Assembly (NCBI RefSeq): GCF_036370855.1
Contig: NC_088130.1
Location: forward strand, 66,936,941 to 67,000,940
DNA from: Dromaius novaehollandiae
Taxonomy: Eukaryota > Chordata > Aves > Casuariiformes > Dromaiidae
DNA length: 64,000 nucleotides
Reading direction: 5' to 3'
In this document: positions 1-11,525 of the stretch, piece by piece
Layout of the letters: each line of letters starts with the position of its first letter
How positions within the stretch are numbered: the first letter of the stretch is position 1
The notes under the pieces: model-generated
What the model saw: the letters and a program-made list of their open reading frames with translations, nothing else
The model's database searches: none
Told to the model about the DNA's origin: nothing
Translations under genes and position numbers: made by a program

Positions 1-798
1 GATGGAAGGGATTTTCCCATGAGACCTTGTAAAGCAGTAGCACAGCCGTGGCTGGTTGGGCCCAAAATTATAATTAGAGACATCCCTGGTCTTTCTTAGA
101 CTCCGAGACATAAGACTGTGGTCCTCTTAGCACTCTGGCTACCATGCTTTGGTTGTTCCTACTATGCTTTTTTGCCGTGACATGCTGTAGTAGATGCAAG
201 GACACTTTTCCTTCTTTCACATAGAACTATATTAGCTCAGATTACCTTGTATTTACTCTGAGGTACTTTAGTGTAACAGCATACAGTCAGTTAGCAGCAG
301 AGCAGCTGACTCACTGTGGTAGCTTGTGTGTCAAAATTCTGAATATAGCCATTTTTGAGATTAGTGAATGGTTAAACGTCGAAGGCACAAGCTGCACTGT
401 CTTTTCACCTTTCTTGCATCATGAAGGATGTGTGAATGTTCTATGTAATTCTTGGATGCTGTCCAATATTTTGACAAATCTGAGGTGGAAAACATTGTAT
501 TAAACTAAAGACATTTTATTGGGAAACCTCTTCCTAGCCTTTGCAGATGCTCTTCTCCCACTAGTTTTCTGGAAAGATTTGTTATTAGTAGTATAAATTT
601 TAGCAGTAGCTGACTTCATATACTGGCTAGATCTACAGTTCAAATAGCACATGTTTCTGTTGTTAGCAAACTGTGTTTCTGTTTTGATCAAATTCACAGT
701 TAACAGAGAGGAGAAAGATTTTGCTGTTATATTTTGCTGTCAGTTGTGTCTGTGTGGTAGGAGAGTGCATATTGTACAAACTGTCTTCTCATTTGTAG
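1..798 (+). other. HAUS1: HAUS1 intron (3' part)
   Basis: No coding exon is recognised before the acceptor at 797-798. The sequence is AT-rich and unique-looking. The short frames on both strands (for example the minus-strand one at 500-697) show no recognisable protein. The preceding HAUS1 exon is therefore off the left edge. Confidence 0.6.
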
Positions 799-864
799 GA
801 GCAGCTTGCTGCCACAGGGTTGGACCAGTCTTTGACCCATCAATCGTTAGTGAACCTGTCTGAG
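799..864 (+). CDS. HAUS1: HAUS1 coding exon A
   Basis: Acceptor ATTTGTAG precedes 799 and donor GTAGGT starts at 865. The exon is 66 nt, phase 0, and encodes 22 residues beginning EQLAATG and ending VNLSE. This matches the region of vertebrate HAUS1 just before the conserved Lys-rich linker (LxELK). Confidence 0.88.
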
Positions 865-1603
865 GTAGGTCTTCCAGTACAAGATGGACGTTTCTGCAGT
901 GGTACGGGCCAGTCTTGTTTGTTGGGTGGTTTCAGGAAATGTACTTTGTCATTTGATTACCTGAACAGAAAAAAGAGGCCTGAAGGAAAATCTTGTAGGC
1001 AGAGACTTCTGAACTGAGAAATGTCAGGTGGGTCTCTCTCCTAGAAGCCGAGAAGCTATGGGTGCTGAAGCTGTGCCTCTTCTTGACGGTTAAATGAGCA
1101 CTCATTTTAGACTTGGGAAGAAGCTTTCCCTCTGGACTGATTGAGTGGAACAACTGGAATCTTTATTTTGTTGTATTTTGGGTTTTTCCCCCTTTTCTGC
1201 TTTCTGCCTTTGCCCATGATTGGGAAGGTAGTCTACTAGAAAATTTCATATAATAAATACAAAGCTATTGAAGGAATATTTGCAGGGAATCGGCAGTCCC
1301 CGGTCTGTCTGACTCTGATCTCTGCTGTAAATGGTGTGGACAGTCTGTGGAATATATCCTCTTACATGGTTGCCTGTGTTTTGGGAGTTACTAGCTAAAA
1401 TGACCCAAGTGATTCCTTCTAGTATGTATGAAATAGACCCGCTCTCAAATGCTTTTGAGCAGGGGGAAGAGGCAGTGCAAAGTCCAAGTTCTGAACTACT
1501 GTGTGCCTTCTTGTGTCTTTAAAAAGAACATTTTTGGATGTATTGTAAGCCCAGCAGGGTAATAAGTTAAAGCAAGAAGCATGTTTCTTGTATTACTAAC
1601 CAC

Positions 1604-1639
<36 letters not shown>

Positions 1640-4600
1640 GCTTTTCCTGCATGTTAGTTACTTTGAACAATGAAAATAGCTACGCTGATTTTACTTTGTG
1701 GTTCTCATGAACCAGCACTGGGTGGCAATGTTTACATTGCAGTGTTTCAGAAGAGTACTAACCAAAAATCATTTGCTTTGGAATTTTACTTATTAAAAAT
1801 TATAGGCAATTTTCTGTAGGTCTCAAGCTTTATCTGACCTTTGTCTTCTAAAACTGGAAGATAAGGGCAGGTTTGACTCACTTCCAGCAAAGCAGATATA
1901 GGAATGGCAGCTCAGTTAATTGATCGTCTTCATAGTGCACTTTTTACTTTAGGCTGATTATCTGTAGAGGGTTGAGAGCTATGGAAGGTGCTCGGTTTTC
2001 AGCCCTAGAGAGAAATTATCTCCCCGTGTTCATCGCATGAGCAAAGCAGTGCAAGTGGCAGGGGAATCCTTCTTTGCTGGCACATGTGCAAAGCCCTGTA
2101 GCTCGCTCCTTCCTTCCTCAGTTCTCTGTCCTGGCCTACAGCAAGGTTGCCAGCAAAAGAGCACTATCTGGTGGATTCTAAGCTGAAAACCTCTCTCCTT
2201 TCAGGGAGGTAAGATCAGGTGGCTATACTGTATGAAGAGAAGCTGTTTATTTTCAAAAAGGAAGAAAAATTAATATATGCTCATTGTTACATTTGAGCTG
2301 GGTTTGACTGACTGATAACTGTGATAACTGAAAGAACTGTAGGTCTTTATTTTTCCATAGCTTTTGAGAAAGATCATCAGAGCTCTAACCAACATGTGTG
2401 GATTCTGAAATGCTGTAGATAATTGTAGATGTATTTCCTTGATTTACATCACTTCTACAGATAAGACTGTAGAATAAAATCTGCTACTTTGCTCTGTTCA
2501 CAGAAACTGGCTGAATTAGAGAAAGAAGTTGTGCCTTTGAAGAAGGAACTGGAGTCCTACCTCGATTTAACTCCTGTAATTATTTTTTCTCCATTCTATT
2601 GTATTGCCATCAGATTAGTTTTAACGGAGTTCAAAATGTAAAGGTTATTGTTGCAGTGGTTTCAGTGGACAAATATTTGCAGTTTTAAATCTCTACAGAT
2701 CTGTTAATGAACTGTCTGAAAGAATATTGTACTTAAACATTCAGGGGAAATGTGGCAATAACTGGGGAGGACTGCGGAATGGGTTTTGGTTTTATTAAAT
2801 AAACCTGTAATCTAGACAGTCACAGTTGTATTTTAATTACCCGATAAGGCCCCTGTTGCCTCTGTATCTGAGCACCTAACAACCTGTAATATAGCTAACT
2901 TCATAATCATTCTGTGTGAGGGGAGAAAAAGACGAAGTTTTTACAAATGGGGCATAGAGATCCAGAGAAACAAAGACTTGTCCAAAATTACATAGAAAGT
3001 CTATGATGAATTAAGTCTCTTGTGTTGTAGACTAGGGACCTGCCTGCTGACCACCCTTCTCTTTTTACCTTCTCAGTCCCTGCATTGAGTTCCTGTCTTT
3101 AAACACATCTTGCTGCAACCTAAGTTTTCTCTCATATGGCTACTGCTTCCCTTCTACTAGAAAAGGATGAAGGGGGGGGGGGGAACCTCCTCATCTTTTT
3201 AATCCATCTTACTCCAAGAGGCAGCTGCCACGACATTCCTCAAGCAAAACAGGCCATTCAAATTGGATTAGGCTCTTCAATTCCCTGCTGCCCCTCCATC
3301 TTGCTGTCAGTGGAGACAGGAAGGGCCCTGGTGCCTCCCTTCTGGTACAGGCGGAGTGAGGGAGAAAGGCTTATCCTTGCACATTGCTAGAAGCTTTTTG
3401 TGCTTTGGAAGATTCATGCCTGGATATGTTTAAAATCCAGTTCCTTGGCTGGCAGTTTTTAGTAACTTGTGTTTTCTTAGACATTAGGTCATACTAAACT
3501 TTAGAATCATATGTGACCACCCAAACCAAAATGATGATAGTCTTTTGATGTCAGTACCTTTTGCATTTGAAGGGTGTACGCAAATCTGATTTCACTATTC
3601 CCAAATTACCCTACGGCATGTCATTAAAGTCTTGCAGTGATACAGGGATTCTATGTTTCGAGCTGAAATACTGCTTTTTATGCCCTTTTCTCTCTTTAGA
3701 ATCCTTCCCTTGCACAAGTGAAGATTGAAGAAGCAAAACGAGAACTGGTAAGAGGTTTTTTAATTTTTCATAGAGACTTAAATGGGTGCTGTCATTCCAA
3801 AACAAGCTATATGCATTAATTGGTTGTGGATTTATCTACCTTAGACTGTGGTCTTAATGATCTCCAGCGGGAAATTTTACTTTCGTAAGGCAGAAGCAGT
3901 ACATATCAGTAGGAGGAACTGTTGCAGGGATGAAGTCTAAAGCGACAAAGGCAGTCAGGCATAATGATACCAGTGGGGATTAGGTAGCTATAGCCCTCTG
4001 GATTTTGTCTGCTTCACCTGCCAGAGTGTGTTTTCACTCGTGTTGCAGCTTCTTGGTCCCATGACCTTCATTACTGCTTCTGAATTCTCAAAGGGCAATA
4101 AGGCCTATGTTTTATTAAATAAACTGCATTGTGGTCTGCAGTATAGATCTTCCTCTATAAAATGTCGTACCTGATTCATCCATGCTTGTGTAACCTGCAG
4201 GCATGATCACTGGGAAACATTTAATCCAAAGCTGTTTTGGAAGTTCATGTGTAGCTTTTCAGGGTGACCTGGGCCCAATTTGTGCACAAAACCTGTCTTT
4301 ATGTCTTTGGGCTACATCCTGCTTGCTTGTAGACACAGTGCAGGGTGTTTAGTGATAAGCCTTAAAGCTCTGATCAGAATCATGGTTGCCTGAGAGTTTT
4401 TGATACATTTTTGGATGGGATTGCTTGGGCTGGTGAGGCACCTGTTTTTGTTTCAGAAATATAAATCTGCCTTACCAGCATGAGGCTTTTATCAGGTGAG
4501 AATGCTCACCTCTGAAGTGAGTACCTGTTCAGCTTGAAAGTCCCACTAGGGCCCAGTATAAAGGCCATTCAGCTTGTTTAGCCCTTCATTTGATGATTTT

Positions 4601-5327
4601 TTTTTTTTGATAGCTCTTATAAAAGGAATTACTCCTTTCCATTGTAAGCTCAGTAACAAAAAGCCTCTGATTTAACAGCATTCCTCATCTGTGTCATGTT
4701 GCAAGAAATTGAGAGATTGAGGTGTGGAGTTGCATTTCTACTCAGCCTGGTGGTTGTTTCTAAAAACATTGCACTCCAAGGATGCAGGGCAGGGCTTCAT
4801 GGACTGTTGGTGTCTGAAATGCCCTGCTTGGTCAGTCAATGCAACTGGATTGAAATGCTTTACTGCTACTGCAAAAGGTCTGATGACCATTGAGGCTGAC
4901 AAACCTTTTTGGCTTGTTGTGTTCATATACATTTGATGCATAAAATGCCTCACTTAGTTATTTAATTTGCTTTTGGAAATGGTACTGAAGACAGTGCAGT
5001 ATTGAAAAGTACCAGATAGTGTTGGGTCATTTTGTCCCTGGTCTTTGGTGCATTGCTAACTTCAAAATCGCTTATACTGTCAAATCGCCATTTGCAGTAG
5101 TGAGAACTTCCAGTTCAATACTAGGGTTAATTGGTGCTAATAGTATTCCCAAGATCTGATAATTGTAGCAGTATTTGTCCAACAAGAATTATTAGGAAAC
5201 TGCTTTGCAGTTAATGAGTCCTCTTGGTTCTCTCTCTTGCTAGGATGCCTTGGAGGCCGAGTTCTCATCACAGCTCGACATGCTGACTCTTTCGATGCCA
5301 GAGCCCAGCAAACTCCAATTCACCTGA
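799..5327 (+). CDS. HAUS1: HAUS augmin-like complex subunit 1, C-terminal four coding exons (partial gene)
   Basis: Four exons (799-864, 2504-2575, 3700-3747, 5244-5327), each bounded by AG and GT, all phase 0, join to 89 C-terminal residues and a TGA stop at 5325-5327. The joined protein contains the stretch ESYLDLTPNPSLAQVKIEEA followed by KREL, which I recognise from vertebrate HAUS1, where the human equivalent lies at the very end of a 278-residue protein. The segment is charged with spaced Leu/Val/Ile, as expected for the terminal coiled coil. HAUS1 is a subunit of the eight-member augmin complex, which recruits gamma-tubulin to existing spindle microtubules for branching nucleation and supports centrosome integrity. 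Earlier exons lie upstream of the window. The next gene downstream, ARK2N, is in the same orientation, as in human 18q21.1, which supports the call. The C-terminus runs past the human end (as I recall it) by roughly ten residues (SMPEPSKLQFT). Confidence 0.9.
865..2503 (+). other. HAUS1: HAUS1 intron
   Basis: The intron holds a 30-base T run at 1609-1638. No recognisable gene or transposon with intact ends is visible. Confidence 0.7.
2504..2575 (+). CDS. HAUS1: HAUS1 coding exon B
   Basis: Acceptor TTCACAG precedes 2504. The exon is 72 nt, phase 0, and encodes 24 residues ending ESYLDLTP. The donor is unusually weak (CCT followed by GTAATT), but the join to exon C recreates the conserved LTPNPSL stretch, so the boundary is well supported. 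Confidence 0.88.
2576..3699 (+). other. HAUS1: HAUS1 intron with degenerate SINE/LINE-like fragment and G12 run
   Basis: 2940-3065 resembles the 3' portion of ancient MIR/L2-type repeats: a run of words similar to a 'leaning' CAAGACTTG - CCAAAATTACATAGA - GACCTGCCTGCTGACCAC pattern. A homopolymer of 12 G lies at 3172-3183. The 84-residue frame at 3136-3390 has no recognisable features. Confidence 0.5.
3700..3747 (+). CDS. HAUS1: HAUS1 coding exon C
   Basis: Acceptor CTCTTTAG precedes 3700 and donor GTAAGA starts at 3748. The exon is 48 nt, phase 0, and encodes 16 residues from NPSLAQVK through EEAKREL, the most conserved block of the HAUS1 C-terminus. Confidence 0.9.
3748..5243 (+). other. 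HAUS1: HAUS1 last intron
   Basis: AT-rich sequence with short frames only. No recognisable gene is present, and no transposon boundaries are seen. Confidence 0.65.
5244..5327 (+). CDS. HAUS1: HAUS1 terminal coding exon D with stop codon
   Basis: Acceptor CTTGCTAG precedes 5244. The frame encodes 27 residues starting DALEAEF, passing through QLDML (equivalent to the mammalian VDMME-type end) and continuing to KLQFT before TGA at 5325-5327. Confidence 0.87.
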   Translation, partial: DALEAEFSSQLDMLTLSMPEPSKLQFT

Positions 5328-5498
5328 AGTGGCCTGTGTGGAAGAAGATGTCCTTTCTAACTGTCTATTTATTTGCACTAGTAAAACCTATTGGACTTCT
5401 AAATGTACTTTTGCAGCTTTCTGCCTTTCTTGCTGCTGGATGGCACACTTGTGACCTTTCAGCAAGCATGTTCATTTTTTAGGGTTTGTGTAGCGTGC

Positions 5499-5504
<6 letters not shown>

Positions 5505-5547
<43 letters not shown>
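5505..5547 (+). repeat. Poly(A) tract, 43 A
   Basis: An uninterrupted run of 43 adenines lies about 180 bp after the HAUS1 stop codon. It could be a simple repeat or the tail of an otherwise unrecognised retroposed sequence. No duplicated target site is obvious. Confidence 0.9.
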
Positions 5548-5550
<3 letters not shown>

Positions 5551-5565
5551 CCTATTTTTCCATAA

Positions 5566-5571
5566 AATAAA
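5566..5571 (+). terminator. HAUS1: Candidate HAUS1 polyadenylation signal AATAAA
   Basis: Canonical hexamer 239 bp after the HAUS1 stop. A T-rich stretch (5599-5608) follows about 30 bp later, as a downstream element would. Not confirmed by any transcript. Confidence 0.4.
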
Positions 5572-5599
5572 CTCCAAACACTCTTGTTTCCTTAAACAG

Positions 5600-8500
5600 T
5601 TTTTTTTGTAGGTGATACAGATCTGTAAGTGGCCTCCAGATGGCATCCTCATCAGGAAATGTCCCTGTCAGTATTTGGTTGACCCTTTTGCCTCCAGCAA
5701 TCTGACTGATCTGGGAGTCTGGCTTCCTTCTTTCTCCCTGTCCAGGCTCTGGAATGCATTTTTTCTCCCCCGGGTCCCCTCTTTGGTGGTGCAAATATAA
5801 TATGACAGACTCTTTACACCTACTAAATCATTGGGATTTTGCTTATTTATCTTATTCTGCCTTCTCAGCTCAGACCTGGGGACACATCCAGTTTTTCCAC
5901 CCATAGCATGTCTAATGTTTACCAATTTTGTGAAGATGAATTCTAGACTTATGTCTAGAGCACATGTAGGTTTGGGCATTTTGGGCATCGAGAAATTTAA
6001 CTGCTCCCTTCCATTTAATGTCTTCAGCAGGTATTTGATACAGTAATCAAAATGACTTGTATGGAAAACGTGATCTAGGGCTGAGAATACTAGTTCCCAG
6101 TGCCTAAGTCCTACAGTCTGAGACAGCCAACAGAGGGGATTTTCTCTTTTGTGTGATGGTTGTCTACTTTCTTGGGAACTAAGTGAGCCCTGACTTATTT
6201 CATGTGGGTCATAGTGCAGGCTTCACATGGTAACAAATTTTACTGCTTGTGCGGGTGGGTAAAAGCTGAGATGAAATGCACCAGCATCAACCCTCTAACT
6301 ATCCATAGTGTCTTTGCAGTCTGAGAAAATGGAAATTCATTGTACTAATATGTAAGGTTTGCCATTGTTCAACACTAATTCTACTGTTGACAACTTAAAA
6401 AAAAAATAGCACTAAGTAAGTGGTAGTAGGAAAATAGCTTTATGGATAGTGAAGTAATAGCTTTACAAACAAAAAATGGGCTTTACAGTAAGACCTTTCT
6501 GAGTCTGAAAATACATGGGTATTTTTGCAGATCTACTGTGGGATGTGATCATTTTTAACATAGGTTGTTCCTTCTAACGCTGTCTCCTCAAATGGGTCCA
6601 CAGAAGCCACCTCTTCCCTCCATGTCACTACCACACTAGCCATAAACACCCCCAGCATTTAAAAGCTGTTTTGTACTAAAAAGCAAGAGTCCAAAAGCTC
6701 CTGTGGGAAGAAGCAAAATATCTAAATAGTGGCAATACCTAAGGATCAAGGACAGACTGGGCCCCTTCTGTAGTGGGCAGTGTTCAAACAGCAGTGATGC
6801 TCTCTTGGTGACAGCTCATAACTTAGTTTGCAATTAGAGTCGCAGAAGATTATGGTAACGGTATATTGTATTGTGCCTGTCCCCAGTAGCTGTTACTTAC
6901 TTCACTGCAGGAATTGGTCTCACTGATCTGTAGCAAGGGATATTCTTTCAATTGCTTCATGTCTTGGAGCAACAGGATTGTGGGATCTGTATCTATGATA
7001 ATGCTTAGTTTGGGGTGCATCTCTGTGATGATTTTCAAGAACGTGCAAACTCAAAACACCAGTCAGAGTAAACTGCTGCAGCCTCATCACATTGTGGCCT
7101 TCCTCGGGTATTTCTTTCACCTTGCCGGGGAAAAAATTGAAAGATGCCCTGAGAGCTGATACTTCTGTAGGAATCTTCTGTCTCTTCTTCCATATCCATA
7201 GGAAGTTGCTGCTTAGTTTCAGGTTTTTCTAATTAAAATGTTAGGAAAGGATTATCTGCCTTGGTTTTACAACTACTCGTCCTTGATTCTTTGTAGCCTA
7301 GAAGTCAAGGTAGCAAGAGCAAGTGGAAGAACTATCTTTTGCACAGGTGGGCTAAACAGGCTAAGGGGAAACTACCTGAAGGAGGTAACACGTGGAGTGC
7401 AGAGCAGTCACAGCAGTGTGGGGCCCAGGACAGATACAGCTGTAGCTTACCACAGACCATACTGAAAAAGGCAAAATAGTGGTCTTTGAATCTGGAAAGA
7501 GCATAAACTGATCTCCTTTTCCCCTGCAGAAAGGAAAAGAAGGCATAGACTTCAAAGGCATCAAATGACATTTAGGTAGACATGAGGGAGCAGTTTAACA
7601 GGAAAGCCAGTGTAAGGCCCTGGAGTTCATGGCCAATGATGGTTAAGGGATCTTAATTACTGGAGCTTTTTAAGAACATCAGAAATGCTTTGCTTAAACA
7701 TTTATAATGCTAGGGGAAGTCGATCATGCTTTGGCATAGGAAGATAGATTAGATGACTGCTTGAGGACACTACTGGCCCTGTTTTTCAAGGAGAGCCTTG
7801 AGATTTATTCAGTTTAGCATTAGACAAAGGCCTTTTATTGCCCATGTGTGTTATCATGACTCCAGGCATAGGCAGGTTTCCTGAGCTTGTGGCATCTCCC
7901 TTGGTGCCACCTAATCACACAATGCAGCTGCAGTTGGGAAACTTCAGGGTTTTTCTCCCGCTGCGCCCCTAGGGCTCCCCCTCACTTCCCAGCTTCGCAG
8001 AGCAGACCACGACGTGCAAGTTAATTCACAGTATGTGCCAGGGACCATATGCTGGCAAATAGCCTGACTACGGACATCAGCAGGGCTGGACTCGGCCCGA
8101 AGATAGCTGCATTTTGCTTACTCACAGGGGAAATGTCAGGAGAAAAAATATCCAGCAGCTGCATCCTCGCCATGGGCCACAGCTGAGCCGCCTGCAGCAC
8201 ATGCAGCATAAATCAGCTGCCAGTTGTCAGGTTACACAGTGCTGCTTTTGATAGATACAGGGAAAGTCGAATAAACTAGATTTATGCAGTTGGTGGACTT
8301 CAAGTAAGATTTCTCAGCTCTTCAGTTACACATTTGCATGGACAGAGCGCCTTGCAGAACGGTCAGAGGCGCCTCACGGCACCATGGTTACTTTAGGGCA
8401 ATCCAGCTTTTTTGGCGTGGGGATCGAATGCCAGCACAGTAACCCCTCGCAGAAGCAGCGGCTCACGAGTCTGAGCAGAAAATATTTGATTTGGGGCTTC

Positions 8501-10740
8501 ACCCTCCACCCTGGCATCTGCTCTGCATTTCCACAGGGGTCACAGCGAGCCGCGAGGAGCTGCCGCGTGCGGATGGGGCTGCCAGCTGGACCGCTTGCCC
8601 GTTGTATATTCAGAAATAACCACTCAACTCAGAGCGACCCAAATGCTTGGAGAGGATTTCCCTTCCTCCTTCAGCCCAAGTTCGGACTAAATCAGGGGCT
8701 CCCGCAACTTCGGGGCAGCTCTTGGCTCTGCGGGAGGTTAAACAGCCGTAACAGGTCACGGCGGGACTGCAGCTGAGGTCAGACCGAGCTGCAGACTGCC
8801 CCGCTTTGCTTACAAAGCATAAAGCACACACACACTTTATTGCAGCGCATCCAGCTCCTCCACCTAGAAAATAGGAGGATCCAAATTCCACCCCCCCCAA
8901 AAAGTAATTAATTAAAATTTAACACTTAGATGTGTAAACATGTTGGTCAACCTCAAGTGAAAACTTGCATAAATGTATCAGTTTTACCACGACGTGATAT
9001 ACTTTTCTTATCAGCCTAACATTTAACTTAATTGCTTTAGAAAAAAAAATAGAATTTACTGTCAAATAAACTACGTGATATGGATTTATTTAAAAGAAAA
9101 CTTTTGGATGCTAAAACAAGAATAACATCAATTAAAATGCTAGAGAAATATATATGGGGCAAAATTAAGGCTATTGAGTTGAAATATATACTTATTTGAC
9201 TACTCAGAATTCATTGACTCAAACAATGTGAGTGGAAAGTGTTTTGGCTGCACGTTTTAGCTATGTTTTAGCTAGTCCATGTTATAGAAATTTTCTCTTT
9301 GTTCCAAACATTCCACTGCAATTGTTTTCAAGCTTCCTTTGACTGAAAGTGTTGACAGTTTTTTCATTTGCATCAATTCTTACTTTAGCAGATACAGAAT
9401 AATAATCCGGAATCATTGCCATTAAGTAAATTTAAAATACATTACAGTCATTTCATATTTTAAAACATTTGATTCCATTTGTTAATATCTTCAGTAAAAC
9501 ACTCCAAATATTCTTCCATTTGGGGAAATTTTAAACAAATATGTATTTCATATGGCAATATTTGTGTAAAAGTACTTAGGATTTTTGTAATTACATCTAG
9601 TACTGAACAGAAATATGACTTTGGTCCTTATAGGTCTGGGAAGGATTTTGTATTTCTGAACTATTCATTGAGTTTTTAAATTACTGCGGAAAACTGAAGA
9701 AACAATGGTAATTCTGGCCTGCTCGGCTTTGTACCTTGCAGGAAATCCTCCAGCTTTGTATCTGAGCCCGCAGTTGCCATTAATAACTTAAAGTGGCTTT
9801 AGAAACATTTCGTGTTTTCTTACACGCTAACTTCATTAAGCAGCTCCGCACCAGAGCTGGCCGGGAGGATTTCTGCTCCTCCGATTCAGAAATATTTCTT
9901 CTGCAAAACTCGGCAGCGAGTAAGCTGCGGCTTTGCCAGTGAGTATCTGTTTGAAGTAAGACTTGCAGTTCCTTGGCGCAGTCGTCTCTCCCAGCTGGGT
10001 ACCACCTACGTGGTAGGATACAGCGCTGCCTCCATCTGCCTGCGTTGCACTGTCCTTCCTGAACCACAAAATCTCTGGTGAGAAAAGAAATAATAATAAT
10101 GAAAGCTCCAAAACCACACGCTAATCTAACAAGTGCTTCCTCTAGCCCCATGCTAAATGCTCCTTTAATGCTAATTAAGCAGCGCAGCTGTTTAATTAGC
10201 CAACGGTGGCTGGAATAAAACAGCAGCAAGTAAAGGTTGGTCTCTCTGTCTTCCCTGGGGGGGTTTTTGGCTGGGGGACGGGTGTGTGCTGGGGCCGTAC
10301 ATTTTCCCTGCGAAGCGGCGGTGGTTGCACGCACGTCCCGCAAGAAGCAGCTTTTACTCTGGCACGGACCGGCTTTCCTCTTCCCCTCCTAATCCTTCAG
10401 GCCCGTCTCCCCCAAAATTCAGGGTCGTTTCCCTGGCGTTCCTCCTCATCTGGCGTTCAGAGTCTCAGACCATGAAGCCTCCACCGCTTCCCCAGGGAGG
10501 CCGCTGGTCCCCCCCGCCGCGGCTCTCCGGGCTCCTTCCCCTCCGTTGCGGGACGCTCGCTGCCGCCGCGTTTTCGGGGCGCGTAGGGGCTCCGCTCCCC
10601 AGGCCGGGAGCCGGGCCCGTCCCTGCCCTCGAGCTCGGGTTCGGGGTTGTTTTCCTGGAAGTCGCCCGCCAGGTTTCGGGAGTTGACGGGGCCCTGGCCT
10701 AGAGCAGGTCGGGCCTGGGCAGTGCCGATGGGGGTGTTGC
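5600..10740. other. HAUS1-ARK2N intergenic region
   Basis: No recognised gene. The interval contains an old CR1 3'-end fragment (about 7650-7785), a GC-elevated patch (about 7900-8880), an AT-rich segment (8900-9700) and a transition to GC-rich sequence from 9.8 kb. Long frames here (130 residues at 8384-8776, 187 residues on the minus strand at 9780-10343) lack recognisable domains and are not called as genes. Confidence 0.55.
7645..7790 (+). mobile_element. CR1 LINE 3'-end fragment, old
   Basis: Words such as GAGCTTTTTAAGAACATC, then AGATTAGATGACTGCTTGAG and a following CTGGCCCTG, match the well-known 3' untranslated end of CR1 elements (…TTTAAGAAC… / …AGATGACCTCCTGAGGTCCCTTCC…). Both ends are worn and the terminal octamer repeats are not visible. 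Confidence 0.6.
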
Positions 10741-10743
10741 ACG

Positions 10744-11075
10744 CGTGGGGTGGGGGTGTGTGTGTAAGGGGGTGTGTGGGGGGGTGTGTGTGTGAGGAGG
10801 GGTGTGGGGGAGGGTGTGAGGGTGTTTGTGTAGGGGTGTGTGGGTGTGAGGTGTGGGTGAGGGAGTGCGTGTGGGGGGTGTGTGGGGGGATGTGTGTGAG
10901 GGTGTTTGTGTGTGGGTGTGAGGGGGTGTGTGTGAGGGTGTTTGTGGGGGGTGGGGGTGTGTTTTTGTGTGTGTGTGAGAGTGTGTCTGTGAGGGTGTGG
11001 TGGGGTGTGTGTGAGGGGGTGCGTATGAGGGCGTGCATATGTGTACGCGTGTGTGTGTGAGGGGGTGTGCATGTG
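10744..11075 (+). repeat. G/T-rich minisatellite, G-quadruplex-prone
   Basis: About 330 bp of irregular units built from GTGTG and GGGGTG on the + strand, with almost no A or C. Many runs of three to seven G lie a few bases apart. The complementary CACACA/CCCC strand generates long spurious His/Thr/Pro frames. It directly precedes the ARK2N CpG island. Confidence 0.9.
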
Positions 11076-11167
11076 TGTCGCACAGGGATGTACACCAGGA
11101 CTGCGTGCCGCACAGTCGGACATCGCACAGGGCTGTGCGCATGGTGTCACGTGGGTGTGCACGTGCG

Positions 11168-11189
11168 TGCGTGTGTGTGTGTGTGTGTG
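11168..11189 (+). repeat. (GT)n microsatellite
   Basis: Eleven GT dinucleotide units at the distal edge of the G/T-rich region. Confidence 0.85.
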
Positions 11190-11352
11190 ACACAGCAGTG
11201 CGCACCTGTGTGTGTGGCTGCACGGGGGGGCGGGCGTGGGCGTGTGCCTGGAGGTGTCCGTGCGCGCGCGGGCGCCCGCGTGGGGTCGCTGCAGGGCGCG
11301 GCGTGCGGCGGCCGCTCTGGCCGGCGCGCGGCTGCTCGGCGGCGGCGGCTCG

Positions 11353-11364
11353 GCGGAAGTGACG
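11353..11364 (+). promoter_or_regulatory. ARK2N: ETS / CRE-half composite motif
   Basis: GCGGAAGTGACG contains the GGAAGT core recognised by ETS factors such as GABP, followed by TGACG. It lies inside the CpG island about 170 bp before the proposed exon 1 donor. Motif match only. Confidence 0.4.
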
Positions 11365-11525
11365 CCGGGCAGCGGAGCCCCGCGGCCTCCGGTGACATTT
11401 TCTCTGGCGTCGGGGGCGCGGAGCGGCGGCGGCGGCGGCAGCAGCGAGACGCGGCTCCTCCCGGCCGCCCATGCCCCAGCTGCTCCCCCGCGAGGGGGAG
11501 GCCAGGAGGGGCCCGCGTCGTCCAG
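11365..11525 (+). other. ARK2N: Probable non-coding first exon of ARK2N (5' end approximate)
   Basis: CAG at 11523-11525 is followed by GTGAGC, a near-perfect donor inside the CpG island and upstream of the first coding exon. The transcription start cannot be read from the sequence, so the left boundary is arbitrary (just after the ETS motif). An ATG at 11471 begins a 27-codon upstream frame that would stop shortly inside exon 2 if the two are spliced. See findings. Confidence 0.55.

Larger units (their letters stand above)
5328..5590 (+). other. HAUS1: HAUS1 3'UTR (approximate)
   Basis: The region follows the stop codon. Candidate polyadenylation signals are an AGTAAA variant at 5380-5385 and a canonical AATAAA at 5566-5571. 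The latter lies just after a 43-base A tract, which makes the true end uncertain because cDNA can prime internally there. Confidence 0.45.

Noticed and set aside
8384..8776. 130-residue frame in the HAUS1-ARK2N spacer
   Set aside because: No domain, no homology recognised, no flanking splice or polyadenylation logic. Noted only as part of the GC-elevated patch.
9780..10343. 187-residue minus-strand frame
   Set aside because: No recognisable domain, start within GC-rich shoulder, no splice or promoter support.
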